10,235 bases of DNA, taken from NCBI GenBank assembly GCA_015654825.1, contig JAATGE010000538.1, positions 1 to 10,235 of the forward strand, read 5' to 3'. This document shows, one piece after another, positions 1 to 6,943 of the stretch. This DNA comes from Rhodospirillales bacterium. GTDB taxonomy: Bacteria > Pseudomonadota > Alphaproteobacteria > Acetobacterales > Acetobacteraceae. Position numbers and translations under genes: made by a program. The notes beneath the pieces are model-generated. The model was not told where the DNA came from and did no database searches. It saw only the letters and a list, made by a program, of their open reading frames with translations. Position 1 is the first letter of the stretch, and each line of letters opens with the position of its first letter.

Positions 1-230
1 CGTCGTGCGCAGCACGCTCTCGCGTGACGGCCCCAGCGGGTCCAGGGCAGAGCCCTGGCCTTGCTGCCCTTATTCGCGCCCTGGACACGGCCGCAGGAGT
101 CAAGACTTCCGGCAGTTGGTATAATTGATTTCGTTCGATAATCCTTACCCTAGCCCTTATGGGGCGTTGCCCCTGGGACCCACTGGGGCCGTCACGCGGA
201 AGCGTGCTGTGCACGACGGCCCCAGACCCC
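1..230. repeat. REP-like palindromic repeat locus, left copy (continues beyond the window)
   Basis: Two hairpin modules occur here as inverted copies around a unique core. The first is visible at 29-62 (a CCAGGGCAGAGCCCTGG palindrome ending in GGCCTT), preceded at 1-34 by half of a longer hairpin. The inverted partner at 158-230 has an 11-bp perfect stem, 183-193 with 215-225, and bases 184-217 are nearly the reverse complement of 1-34. The core at 63-157 matches the right-hand locus (10070-10150, opposite orientation) almost base for base, except for 17 extra bases at 126-142 between two ATAAT direct repeats. I see no open reading frame. This resembles dispersed palindromic repeats of high-GC alphaproteobacteria; the exact family is not identified. 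Positions 231-313, up to the HTH stop codon, hold nothing recognisable. Confidence 0.8.
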
Positions 231-313
231 GATTTTGTTGATTCCGAGGTTGGCGTCGAAACGCGAGCCAATTGGTGCTGCCGCGGAACCGAACTTCGAA
301 CAGGAGGGTCCGG

Positions 314-691
314 CTACTTGCCGTCTGGCGGTCTTGGCGCAATCGCCTCCAGGGCGTGCACCGCGACGAGCTGCACGGCCCGCTCGTCGATACGTGCAAA
401 TGCCGCCAGCAGGCGCGCCACCAATTTATCGGTGCCTATCCGGGGGTTGCCGCCCGCCGGCTCCTCATCGCCGAGCAGCCAGCCGGGCTTCACTTCGAGC
501 ATTGCCGCGAGGTCCAGCAATCTTGTTGCCGTAGCGGCGTTTTCGCCCGTCTCGAATTTCGCGACGGCCTGGTACGTGAGGCCCAGCCGTTCCGCAACCT
601 GCACCTGCTTGAGCCCGAGTCTCAGTCGCGCGGCGCGAATGCGCTGGCCCACTGCGTTGTTGCGGGCGTCGCGCAGGGTTCGTGCGTGCAT
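314..691 (-). CDS. XRE-family helix-turn-helix transcriptional regulator (SinR-like)
   Basis: Small DNA-binding protein, 125 residues from the chosen start. The HTH_3/Cro-CI domain covers about residues 14-71: GQRIRAARLRLGLKQ is helix 1 and the start of helix 2, the helix-turn-helix is around VAERLGLTYQAVAKFETG, and TRLLDLAAMLEV is the closing helix. The C-terminal 50 residues contain a short helix (DKLVARLLAAFARIDERAVQ) typical of alphaproteobacterial SinR/PraR-like regulators, where a conserved F/Y-QQVQKYE recognition helix appears; here it is YQAVAKFE. I chose the ATG at 691 because GAGG (701-704) lies 9 nt upstream. The alternative ATG at 700 (128 residues) has GAGG touching it, too close to act as a ribosome binding site. 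No ligand-binding domain is present. The target is unknown; its only minus-strand neighbour is the tRNA gene, so no regulon can be inferred. I found no convincing promoter in 701-865. Confidence 0.85.
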   Translation of the reverse strand: MHARTLRDARNNAVGQRIRAARLRLGLKQVQVAERLGLTYQAVAKFETGENAATATRLLDLAAMLEVKPGWLLGDEEPAGGNPRIGTDKLVARLLAAFARIDERAVQLVAVHALEAIAPRPPDGK

Positions 692-822
692 GTCGGGCAT
701 CCTCGCGCCACGGCTCGCGTGGTAATTTGCCGTAGAGTTCTTGTCCGCCACTCGCGTTAAAATTGTGCCAATTCCGCTCGCGGATCCGGACGTGAAAGTA
801 TTCGGGCAGCGATCGGGGTTCC

Positions 823-836
823 GGCTCGGCCGAGCC
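823..836. other. 14-bp perfect palindrome downstream of tRNA-Cys
   Basis: GGCTCGGCCGAGCC is a perfect dyad 30 bp past the tRNA 3' end on the minus strand and 130 bp upstream of the HTH gene. It has no following T-run, so it is not a standard intrinsic terminator. It could be a 3' stem of the tRNA precursor or a protein site. In such GC-rich DNA a chance occurrence is possible. Confidence 0.3.
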
Positions 837-865
837 CGGATACAAGGCATGTCATCGCGGAAAGC

Positions 866-939
866 TGGAGGTCCGGGCCGGAATCGAACCGGCATTCGAG
901 GATTTGCAGTCCTCTGCATCACCACTCTGCCACCGGACC
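866..939 (-). tRNA. tRNA-Cys (anticodon GCA), CCA encoded
   Basis: Reading the minus strand from 939, a full cloverleaf can be drawn. The acceptor arm GGTCCGG (939-933) pairs with CCGGACC (876-870). A short D stem is followed by the anticodon stem GAGGA/TCCTC around the loop CTGCAAA, with anticodon GCA at 907-905. The variable loop is 4 nt, and the T stem GCCGG/CCGGC carries the loop TTCGATT. The discriminator is U (position 869), a known identity element for cysteinyl-tRNA synthetase, and CCA (868-866) is encoded. The length of 74 nt including CCA is normal for tRNA-Cys. It delivers cysteine at UGC/UGU codons. The gene stands alone, divergent from the methyltransferase gene. Confidence 0.97.
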
Positions 940-959
940 CCCGGGGGCGCGAGGCCGGC

Positions 960-988
960 GGTATAAGTGCATTCTCCCGCCCGGTCCA
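960..988 (-). promoter_or_regulatory. Predicted sigma70-type promoter of tRNA-Cys
   Basis: On the minus strand TGGACC (988-983) and TATACC (965-960) are separated by exactly 17 bp, four of six matches to each consensus hexamer. The predicted start near 953 leaves about 14 nt of leader before the mature tRNA 5' end at 939. The bases just after the -10 are very GC-rich, as is usual for stringently controlled stable-RNA promoters. The placement is more persuasive than the match scores. Confidence 0.5.
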
Positions 989-1086
989 GCGCGCAAGTGG
1001 CCTGCCGTCCGCTCCCTTAACCCGCCACGCGCTATGGTATTTCGCAACGCAGCGTGACAGACAGCGCCGATACGCGGAGGCCATGA

Positions 1087-1755
1087 ATGCCGGATACAAT
1101 CCCCGCCCCTGACTACCAGGTTGCCCGCCACTTCATGGTGGATGGCCAGTTGCGGCCCAGCAAGGTCACCGATCCGCGCGTGATTGCCGCCATGCGCGCC
1201 CTGCCGCGCGAGAATTTCGTGCCGCCGGCGATGGCGCCTCTGGCCTACATCGACGGCGACGTGCGCCTGACGCCGACGCGGTCGATGATGAAGCCGCTGG
1301 TGCTGGCGCGCCTGGTGCAGTTGGCCGCGCCGCGGGCCGGGGAAATGGCATTGGTGGTCGGCGCGGGCAGCGGTTACGGCGCCGCCATTCTGGCTGCCTG
1401 CGGCGCCCAGGTCACGGCACTGGAAGAAGACTCGGCGCTGTGCGAGCTCGCCGGCAGGGCGCTGCGTGGTGTCGCGGGCGTGACACTGGTGCACGGTCCG
1501 CTTGCCGAGGGCTGGCCGGCGGCCGCGCCGTACGACCTGATTGTCATTGAAGGCAGCGTGCACGCGGTGCCGGAACGCATCGGGCGCCAGGTAGCGCAAA
1601 CCGGGCGCCTAGTCACGGTCGTGGCACAGGAGGCGGGCCGTAGCGCCGCGGTTCTCGCGGAGCCGAGCGTCGGCGGCCTGGCGGTGCGGCCGATGTTCGA
1701 CGCGGTGGCGCCCAAACTGCCGTCGCTGTGGCCCGCCCCCAGCTTCGCCTTCTAG
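1087..1755 (+). CDS. PCMT-family SAM-dependent methyltransferase (annotated elsewhere as protein-L-isoaspartate O-methyltransferase)
   Basis: 222 residues. The N-terminal block DGQLRPSKVTDPRVIAAM (19-36) and PRENFVP (40-46) are hallmarks of the PCMT family. The SAM-binding motif I is ALVVGAGSGYGAAILA (88-103), followed by the acidic ribose-binding strand end VTALEED (109-115) and the motif II-like strand PYDLIVIEG (148-156). Classical isoaspartate-repair enzymes have Ser-Gln-Pro before the helix that follows the substrate loop; here the aligned residues are Met-Lys-Pro (68-70), so true repair activity is doubtful. The protein belongs to a shorter alphaproteobacterial subgroup commonly found beside tolC. 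The start is clear: GGAGG at 1076-1080, 6 nt from the ATG. The ATG at 1083 opens only a ten-codon frame. The fold is confident; the substrate is unknown. I found no convincing promoter in 940-1086. Confidence 0.9.
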   Translation: MPDTIPAPDYQVARHFMVDGQLRPSKVTDPRVIAAMRALPRENFVPPAMAPLAYIDGDVRLTPTRSMMKPLVLARLVQLAAPRAGEMALVVGAGSGYGAAILAACGAQVTALEEDSALCELAGRALRGVAGVTLVHGPLAEGWPAAAPYDLIVIEGSVHAVPERIGRQVAQTGRLVTVVAQEAGRSAAVLAEPSVGGLAVRPMFDAVAPKLPSLWPAPSFAF

Positions 1756-1760
1756 TGTAG

Positions 1761-1839
1761 GGTGGGTTGTCCTTCGCAACCCACCACGCAAATGCTTGGC
1801 GCGCCGCATTAGGATGGTGGGCTGAAAGCGCAGCCCACC
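1761..1839. repeat. Two REP-like hairpins with GGTGGG stems
   Basis: Two 9-bp perfect stems lie 30 bp apart. GGTGGGTTG (1761-1769) pairs with CAACCCACC (1777-1785), and GGTGGGCTG (1816-1824) pairs with CAGCCCACC (1831-1839). They are near-identical in stem sequence and resemble the widespread proteobacterial GTAGGGTGGG-type palindromic repeats. They start 5 bp after the methyltransferase stop codon. They could protect or end that transcript, but neither is followed by a T-run. Confidence 0.65.
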
Positions 1840-1904
1840 TCACGCGCGGGCGAGCGACACGGCGGCTTGGCCTCGGGCGCGGGCTTGTGGCACAGAAGGG
1901 GGGC

Positions 1905-1922
1905 GGGGTCGGCTTCGGCCCC
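1905..1922 (+). other. Hairpin just upstream of the tolC ribosome binding site
   Basis: GGGGTCG (1905-1911) pairs with CGGCCCC (1916-1922), with one G-U pair and a four-base loop. It ends 13 nt before the GGAG of tolC. It may sit in the 5' leader of tolC. No promoter is obvious in 1840-1947, so I cannot say whether tolC has its own start site or is read from the methyltransferase gene. Confidence 0.3.
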
Positions 1923-1947
1923 GGTGAGCCCAATTGGAGTGTGCCGC

Positions 1948-3519
1948 ATGCGCCTAACGCACGCCGTACTGGCTGCCCTGCTTGCTGCTACCGCACCGGC
2001 CCTGGCCGGCACGCCGTTGCCGCATCCCACCGGCCCGTACCCCGCCGACACGCTGCCTATCGATGCGCCGGACCATGTGCCGCACACCCTTTCGGACGCG
2101 CTGGGTATCGCCTACGAAACCAATCCGCAATTGACCGGCGAGCGCGCCAAGGTGCGTGCGACGGATGAAAACCTGCCCGCGGCATTGGCCGGCTGGCGCC
2201 CCATCGTTTCGGTCAGCGCCAACTGGGGCGCGGCCGTGGGCCGCTTCGAGGAAGCGACGCCGTGCGCGAGTTCCGCGTTCGCGCCGCCGGTGGACCAGGC
2301 GGGAGGTTTTCAGGCATCCTGTTACAATAACGGGATTGTTACGCCCAATAATGGCAAGAACTTCAACAGCGCCGGCAGCTTTACCGACGCTATGAAGAAC
2401 AACCGCGGCATCGACACCGAAACCGGTACGATCACCCAGTATCTGTACCGCGGCGGCAAGACCACGGCCAGCACGCATCAGGCGGACAACAGCATCTATG
2501 CCGAGCGCGCCCGCCTGATCGCCGAGGAGGAACAGGTTTTCTCCGATACGATCAATGCCTATGTGACCTATGTCGAGGACACCCAGCTTCTCGCCCTGAA
2601 CGTGCAGAACGAGCAGGTGCTCGGCGACGAGTTGCGCGCTGTCGACGATCGCTACCGCGTCGGCGAACTTACCCGTACAGACGTGGCGCAGGCGGAGGCA
2701 GCGCTGGCCGCGGCGATCGCCCAGCGCCAGACCGCGGAAGGCAATCTGCAGACCGCGGCCGCCACGTTCTACCGCGAAGTCGGCGTCAATCCGCCGAAGG
2801 ACCTTGCTGACCCGCAGCCCCTGCGGCTGGCCGTGGCGTCGGAGCGCGAGGCCGCCGACGTTGCCGCGACGAACAACCCGACCGTGGTCGCGGCACTGTT
2901 CAACGAGGCGGAGCAGAAGGATGCGATCGACGTCGCCTTTTCGGCGCTCGGGCCGCAGATTTTCCTGCAGGGCCAGGGCTTCCGTTCAGTGGGCTCGACG
3001 CTGAACAAGCAGACCAGCTACGGCGTGCAGGGAACCATCAACCTGTCGCTGCCGATCTATCAGGGCGGCGCTGAATACGCGACGGTGCGCCAGGCGCGGC
3101 AGACCTACCAGCAGGCCGTGCGCGAAACCCAGGACGCGGTACGCGCCGCCCGCGAGCAGGCCGTGCAGGCCTGGGATACGCTGGTCGCGGCGCGCGCCGC
3201 GGTCGCCAGTTCGCGCATCGCGGTGCGCAGCGCACAGATCGCCGTCGAAGGCACCGAGCGCCAGGCATTGGTCGGCAGCGCGACGACACAGGATGTGCTG
3301 ATTCAGCAGCAGAATCTGCTGTCCGCGCAGATTACTCTCGTGCAGAATGTGACCAGCGTCGTAACCTCGAGCTACACCATCGCATCCGCGACGGGGCGGT
3401 TGACGGCGAAGGATCTGGGTCTTGCGGTGCCGCTATATGACGAAACGGCATATTACAACGCGGTCAAGAACCGACTGTGGGGGACGGGGGATTATGCTGT
3501 GCACCAACCTGGCCGCTGA
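1948..3519 (+). CDS. tolC: TolC-family outer membrane channel protein
   Basis: 523 residues. Trimeric outer-membrane and periplasmic duct that joins inner-membrane pumps and type I secretion systems to the outside. The signal peptide is clear: MRLTHAVLAA, then a hydrophobic stretch ending ALA at residue 20. Two outer-membrane efflux repeats follow, about 48-285 and 305-490. Each carries the family's paired signatures: YLYRGGKT (166-173) and LPIYQGGAEYATVRQA (368-383) at the strand-helix turns, then RYRVGELTRTDVAQAEA (235-251) and LVGSATTQDVLIQQQNL (441-457) in the helical barrel. Residues 101-160, before the first YLYRGG, form a long Ser/Asn/Gly-rich loop with Cys106 and Cys125, which could form a disulfide. 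The start is set by GGAG at 1936-1939, 8 nt from the ATG; an upstream in-frame extension would bury the signal peptide. popZ follows 3 bp after the stop. No pump or adaptor gene is nearby, so the partner is unknown. Confidence 0.95.
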   Translation: MRLTHAVLAALLAATAPALAGTPLPHPTGPYPADTLPIDAPDHVPHTLSDALGIAYETNPQLTGERAKVRATDENLPAALAGWRPIVSVSANWGAAVGRFEEATPCASSAFAPPVDQAGGFQASCYNNGIVTPNNGKNFNSAGSFTDAMKNNRGIDTETGTITQYLYRGGKTTASTHQADNSIYAERARLIAEEEQVFSDTINAYVTYVEDTQLLALNVQNEQVLGDELRAVDDRYRVGELTRTDVAQAEAALAAAIAQRQTAEGNLQTAAATFYREVGVNPPKDLADPQPLRLAVASEREAADVAATNNPTVVAALFNEAEQKDAIDVAFSALGPQIFLQGQGFRSVGSTLNKQTSYGVQGTINLSLPIYQGGAEYATVRQARQTYQQAVRETQDAVRAAREQAVQAWDTLVAARAAVASSRIAVRSAQIAVEGTERQALVGSATTQDVLIQQQNLLSAQITLVQNVTSVVTSSYTIASATGRLTAKDLGLAVPLYDETAYYNAVKNRLWGTGDYAVHQPGR

Positions 3520-3522
3520 CGC

Positions 3523-4095
3523 ATGAGCGGCGTATTTTCGCGACGCGGCTCGCAGCCGCCGCCGCCAAAGCCGGCTCCGCCGCCGGCGGAGGCCGATCCG
3601 TCGATGGAGGATATTCTCGCCTCGATTCGCCGGATTCTGAATGAGGGGGAGGGAGAGGCCGCCGTGGCCGAGGTGCCAGCGGCCGCGGAAACGGTCGCGC
3701 CAGCGCCCGTGGAGCCGGTGGCGGAAGCCCCGGCCGCCGAGCCCGAGCCCGAACCCGTTTTAGCCGCCGGCGCCGAGCCGGCACCCGAAACCGACGTCCT
3801 GATACTGGATTCCGCCATGATGGTTACTGAAACCGCGACCGCCCCCGAAGCCGAGGGCAATCTGGCGTCCACCGAAACGGTGGCCGCCGCGTCCCATTCC
3901 GTAGGCGCACTGAAAAAGGCGCTCGCCGAGCGCCACGCGAGTGTTTACAAATCCGCCGCCATCTCGCTGGAAGACATCGTGCGCGACGAAGTGCGCCCGG
4001 TGCTGAAGGATTGGCTGGATACGCACCTGCCGTCCATCGTCGAGCGCCTGGTGCGCGCCGAGATCGAGCGCGTCGTCGCGCGCGAAATGCTGTAA
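3523..4095 (+). CDS. popZ: PopZ-like polar organizing protein (DUF2497)
   Basis: 190 residues with the PopZ layout. A short N-terminal helix, DPSMEDILASIRRIL (25-39), binds client proteins in Caulobacter PopZ. A long Ala/Pro/Glu-rich disordered linker (about 41-125) is followed by a C-terminal oligomerisation region, SLEDIVRDEVRPVLKDWL (148-165) and LPSIVERLVRAEIERVV (169-185). By family knowledge it would form a polymeric microdomain at the cell pole that tethers the chromosome centromere (ParB) and cell-cycle regulators. The helix is preceded by 26 residues rich in proline (QPPPPKPAPPP), longer than the roughly ten residues in the Caulobacter protein as I recall it. The ATG at 3523 lies 3 bp after the tolC stop with no clear Shine-Dalgarno, which suggests translational coupling. 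An internal start at Met28 is unlikely because it would cut into the conserved helix region. The repeat at 4104 follows directly. Confidence 0.9.
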   Translation: MSGVFSRRGSQPPPPKPAPPPAEADPSMEDILASIRRILNEGEGEAAVAEVPAAAETVAPAPVEPVAEAPAAEPEPEPVLAAGAEPAPETDVLILDSAMMVTETATAPEAEGNLASTETVAAASHSVGALKKALAERHASVYKSAAISLEDIVRDEVRPVLKDWLDTHLPSIVERLVRAEIERVVAREML

Positions 4096-4103
4096 GGTAA
4101 GAG

Positions 4104-4232
4104 AAGGCCAGGGGCTCTGGCCCTGGACCAAGCTGGGGCCTTAGGCCCCAGACCCCATTAATTTCGTTCCGAATCCAATGAGTGGGGTCTGGGGACTTGT
4201 CCCCAGCGGGTCCAGGGCAGAGCCCTGGCCTT
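4104..4232. repeat. 129-bp palindromic REP-like repeat between popZ and valS
   Basis: The element opens with AAGGCCAGGG (4104-4113) and closes with CCCTGGCCTT (4223-4232). Each half carries both hairpin modules of the family: a CCAGGG..CCCTGG palindrome and a CTGGGG..CCCCAG palindrome (4132-4151 and 4190-4206). The halves are inverted around an AT-rich centre (4157-4178) containing TTCGTTC, which also occurs in the left locus at 131-137. It fills essentially the whole popZ-valS gap, from 8 bp after the popZ stop to 10 bp before the valS ATG. The transcript could fold as local hairpins or as one long stem. Confidence 0.85.
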
Positions 4233-4241
4233 CCTTCTGCC

Positions 4242-6941
4242 ATGCTCGATAAAACCTTCGATCACAAAGCCGTAGAGCAACCCCTCTACGAGGGCTGGGA
4301 GCGCGCCGGCGCTTTCGAGGCCGGCGGCGTACGCGCCAACGCCGAGCCGTACACCATCATGATCCCGCCCCCGAACGTCACCGGCAGCCTGCACATGGGC
4401 CACGCGCTGACGTTTACATTGCAGGATACGTTGATACGCTGGCGCCGCATGCAGGGCCGCGACACGCTGTGGCAGCCCGGCACCGATCACGCCGGCATCG
4501 CCACGCAAATGGTCGTGGAGCGCCTGCTCGGCCAGCAGGGCACGTCGCGTCAGGCGATCGGCCGCGAGGCGTTTACCGCGCGCGTCTGGGAATGGAAGGC
4601 GGAGTCCGGCGGCACCATCACGCAGCAATTGCGCCGCCTCGGCGCCAGCCTTGACTGGCCGCGCGAACGTTTCACCATGGATGACGGGCTTTCCGTCGCG
4701 GTGCGCGAGGTCTTTGTCACGCTCTACAACCAGGGCCTGATCTACCGCGACCGCCGCCTGGTCAATTGGGACCCGAAATTCCAGACCGCGATTTCCGATC
4801 TCGAAGTCGAAAGCGTAGAGACGGCAGGCCATCTCTGGCACATTCGCTATCCGCTCGACGGCGGCGGCGAGGTGACGGTGGCGACCACGCGCCCCGAAAC
4901 CATGCTCGGCGACACCGCCGTCGCCGTGCATCCGCAAAACGAAAAATTGCGCCACCTGATCGGCCGTACGGTCATCCTGCCGCTGACCGGCCGGCGCATT
5001 CCGGTCATCGGCGACGAATACGCCGACCCGGAAAAAGGCTCGGGCGCGGTGAAGATCACGCCCGCTCACGATTTTAACGATTTCGCGGTCGGCCAGCGCC
5101 ACGCATTGAAGATGCCGACGGTGCTCGATCAGGAGGCGCGCGTCACGCTCGCCGAAATCGAGGGCGACCTCGCCGACGTCCCCGGTATCGCGGACCAAAA
5201 CTTCGTTCGGACGCTGGCGGGGCAGGGGCGCGAGGCCGCGCGCGCGGCGATCGTCGCGGAACTGGAACTGCTTGGCCTGTTGCAGCAGGTCGAAAAACAC
5301 TCCCACGCGGTGCCGCACGGCGATCGCAGCGGCGCGGTGATCGAACCCAGGCTGACCGAGCAGTGGTACTGCAACGCAAAAACCCTGGCGCAGCCGGCGA
5401 TCGAGGCCGTGGAGCAGGGTCGCGTAAGCTTTGTGCCCAGGCAGTGGGAAAACACTTTCTTCGCCTGGATGCGCGACATCCAGCCCTGGTGCATCAGCCG
5501 CCAGTTGTGGTGGGGCCATCGCATCCCGGCCTGGTACGCGCCGGACGGCACCGTTTTCGTTGCTCCGAACGAGGCCGACGCGCGCGCCCGGGCTGAGGAA
5601 ATTTTCGGTGCCGGCGTCGTGCTGACACAGGATCCCGATGTGCTGGATACCTGGTTCAGTTCGGGCCTGTGGCCATTCTCCACGCTCGGGTGGCCCGCGA
5701 ATACCCCCGACCTGCAGCGCTACTACCCGACCGACGTGCTGGTCACCGGCTTCGACATCATCTTCTTCTGGGTCGCCCGGATGCTGATGATGGGCATTCA
5801 TTTCATGGGCGATGTGCCGTTCCGCACCGTGGCGATCCACGGCCTGGTGCGCGACGAACGCGGCCAGAAAATGTCGAAATCGAAGGGTAACGCGATCGAC
5901 CCGCTGGCGATGATCGAGCAGCACGGCGCCGACGCGTTGCGCATGGCGGTGTGCCAACTGACCGGCCCCGGGCGCGACATAAAGCTCTCGCCGCCGCGCA
6001 TCGCCGAGGGCCGCAACTTCGTCACGAAGCTGTGGAACGCGGCGCGGTTCTGCGAAATGAACGGGGTTGCCCCCAATCCGTTTTTCCGGCCGGAAACCGC
6101 GCGGCTGCCGCTCTGCCGCTGGCTGCTGGACGCCGCGAACACCGCCATCGCGGAGGCCGGGCAGGCGCTGGAATCGTTCCGATTTGATGAGTACGCCGGC
6201 GCCTGCACGCGTTTCACCTGGAATATCTTCTGCGACTGGTTCCTGGAACTCGCGAAACCCACCCTGGCTGGCGCCGACGTGGAAGCGGCCCAGGAGGTGC
6301 GCGATACCACCGCCCATGTGCTCGGCGTCATCCTGCGCCTGCTGCACCCCGCGGTGCCGTTCGTCACCGAAGCGATCTGGGACGGGTTCGGTTATGGTCC
6401 CGCGCTGAGCCTGGTGCGCGCCCCCTGGCCCGAGCGCCACGCGGTTTTCCAGCCCGAGACGGCGCGCGCCGAACTCGACTGGGTGGTGCGTTTCATCACC
6501 GCGGTGCGCACCGTACGCAGCGAAATGAACGTGCCGCCCGCCGTGCTCGGGCCGGTGCAGCTTCGCGACGCCGCACCCGAAACGATCGCCCGTGCGCTTC
6601 ATTGGGCGGATGCGGCGCGGCGCCTCGCGCGCGTGTCCGAAATCGGCATCGCGCCCACGCAAACACCCGCGGAATGCGCCCAGCTCGTGCTGGACGAAGC
6701 GACGTTGCTGCTGCCGCTTGCCGGCCTGATCGACGTCGCGGCGGAGCGTGCGCGCCTGGGCCGCGAAGTAGCGCGGGCACTGGACGATGCGGCGAAAGTG
6801 GCCCGCAAACTGGCGAACGAGGACTTCGTCGCCCGAGCGCCCGCCGAAATAGTAGCCGAAAACCGCGCCCGCGAGGCTTTGGCGCGCTCCGAGGCCGCCC
6901 GGCTATCCGCCGCGCTGGCGCGCCTCGCGGGGCCAAATTAA
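4242..6941 (+). CDS. valS: Valyl-tRNA synthetase
   Basis: 899 residues, slightly shorter than E. coli ValRS (951). Cytoplasmic class Ia enzyme that charges tRNA-Val with valine using ATP. The HIGH-class motif is in PPNVTGSLHMGHAL (43-56, HMGH at 51-54), followed by GTDHAGIATQ (80-89). The CP1 editing domain, which hydrolyses mischarged Thr-tRNA-Val, shows TTRPETMLGDTAVAVHP (215-231) and KITPAHDFND (271-280). The catalytic loop KMSKSKGNAIDP begins at 543. An anticodon-binding helical domain follows, and the last 65 residues or so form the Arg/Ala/Glu-rich coiled-coil arm that contacts tRNA. I chose the ATG at 4242 because the protein begins there with conserved ValRS sequence (DKTFDHKAVEQPLYEGWE). 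An in-frame GTG at 4182 would add 20 residues encoded entirely by the repeat. No Shine-Dalgarno precedes the ATG; the 13 bases before it are nearly all pyrimidines. Confidence 0.98.
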   Translation: MLDKTFDHKAVEQPLYEGWERAGAFEAGGVRANAEPYTIMIPPPNVTGSLHMGHALTFTLQDTLIRWRRMQGRDTLWQPGTDHAGIATQMVVERLLGQQGTSRQAIGREAFTARVWEWKAESGGTITQQLRRLGASLDWPRERFTMDDGLSVAVREVFVTLYNQGLIYRDRRLVNWDPKFQTAISDLEVESVETAGHLWHIRYPLDGGGEVTVATTRPETMLGDTAVAVHPQNEKLRHLIGRTVILPLTGRRIPVIGDEYADPEKGSGAVKITPAHDFNDFAVGQRHALKMPTVLDQEARVTLAEIEGDLADVPGIADQNFVRTLAGQGREAARAAIVAELELLGLLQQVEKHSHAVPHGDRSGAVIEPRLTEQWYCNAKTLAQPAIEAVEQGRVSFVPRQWENTFFAWMRDIQPWCISRQLWWGHRIPAWYAPDGTVFVAPNEADARARAEEIFGAGVVLTQDPDVLDTWFSSGLWPFSTLGWPANTPDLQRYYPTDVLVTGFDIIFFWVARMLMMGIHFMGDVPFRTVAIHGLVRDERGQKMSKSKGNAIDPLAMIEQHGADALRMAVCQLTGPGRDIKLSPPRIAEGRNFVTKLWNAARFCEMNGVAPNPFFRPETARLPLCRWLLDAANTAIAEAGQALESFRFDEYAGACTRFTWNIFCDWFLELAKPTLAGADVEAAQEVRDTTAHVLGVILRLLHPAVPFVTEAIWDGFGYGPALSLVRAPWPERHAVFQPETARAELDWVVRFITAVRTVRSEMNVPPAVLGPVQLRDAAPETIARALHWADAARRLARVSEIGIAPTQTPAECAQLVLDEATLLLPLAGLIDVAAERARLGREVARALDDAAKVARKLANEDFVARAPAEIVAENRAREALARSEAARLSAALARLAGPN

Positions 6942-6943
6942 CA

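Noticed and set aside
159..725. 188-codon plus-strand frame over the HTH gene
   Set aside because: It begins inside the repeat and has Ser/Arg-rich composition without any domain; the opposite strand encodes a recognisable XRE domain with a ribosome binding site.
745..770. Sigma54-like TTGGCAC on the minus strand upstream of the HTH gene
   Set aside because: The GC element is not at the required spacing from GG, so the -24/-12 pattern fails.
4182..4241. GTG start adding 20 residues to ValRS
   Set aside because: The residues are encoded by the repeat, lack a ribosome binding site, and are not typical of ValRS N-termini.
4158..6662. 834-codon open frame antisense to valS
   Set aside because: It mirrors valS codons, has no recognisable domain, and is the usual by-product of high GC at third positions; valS itself is unambiguous.
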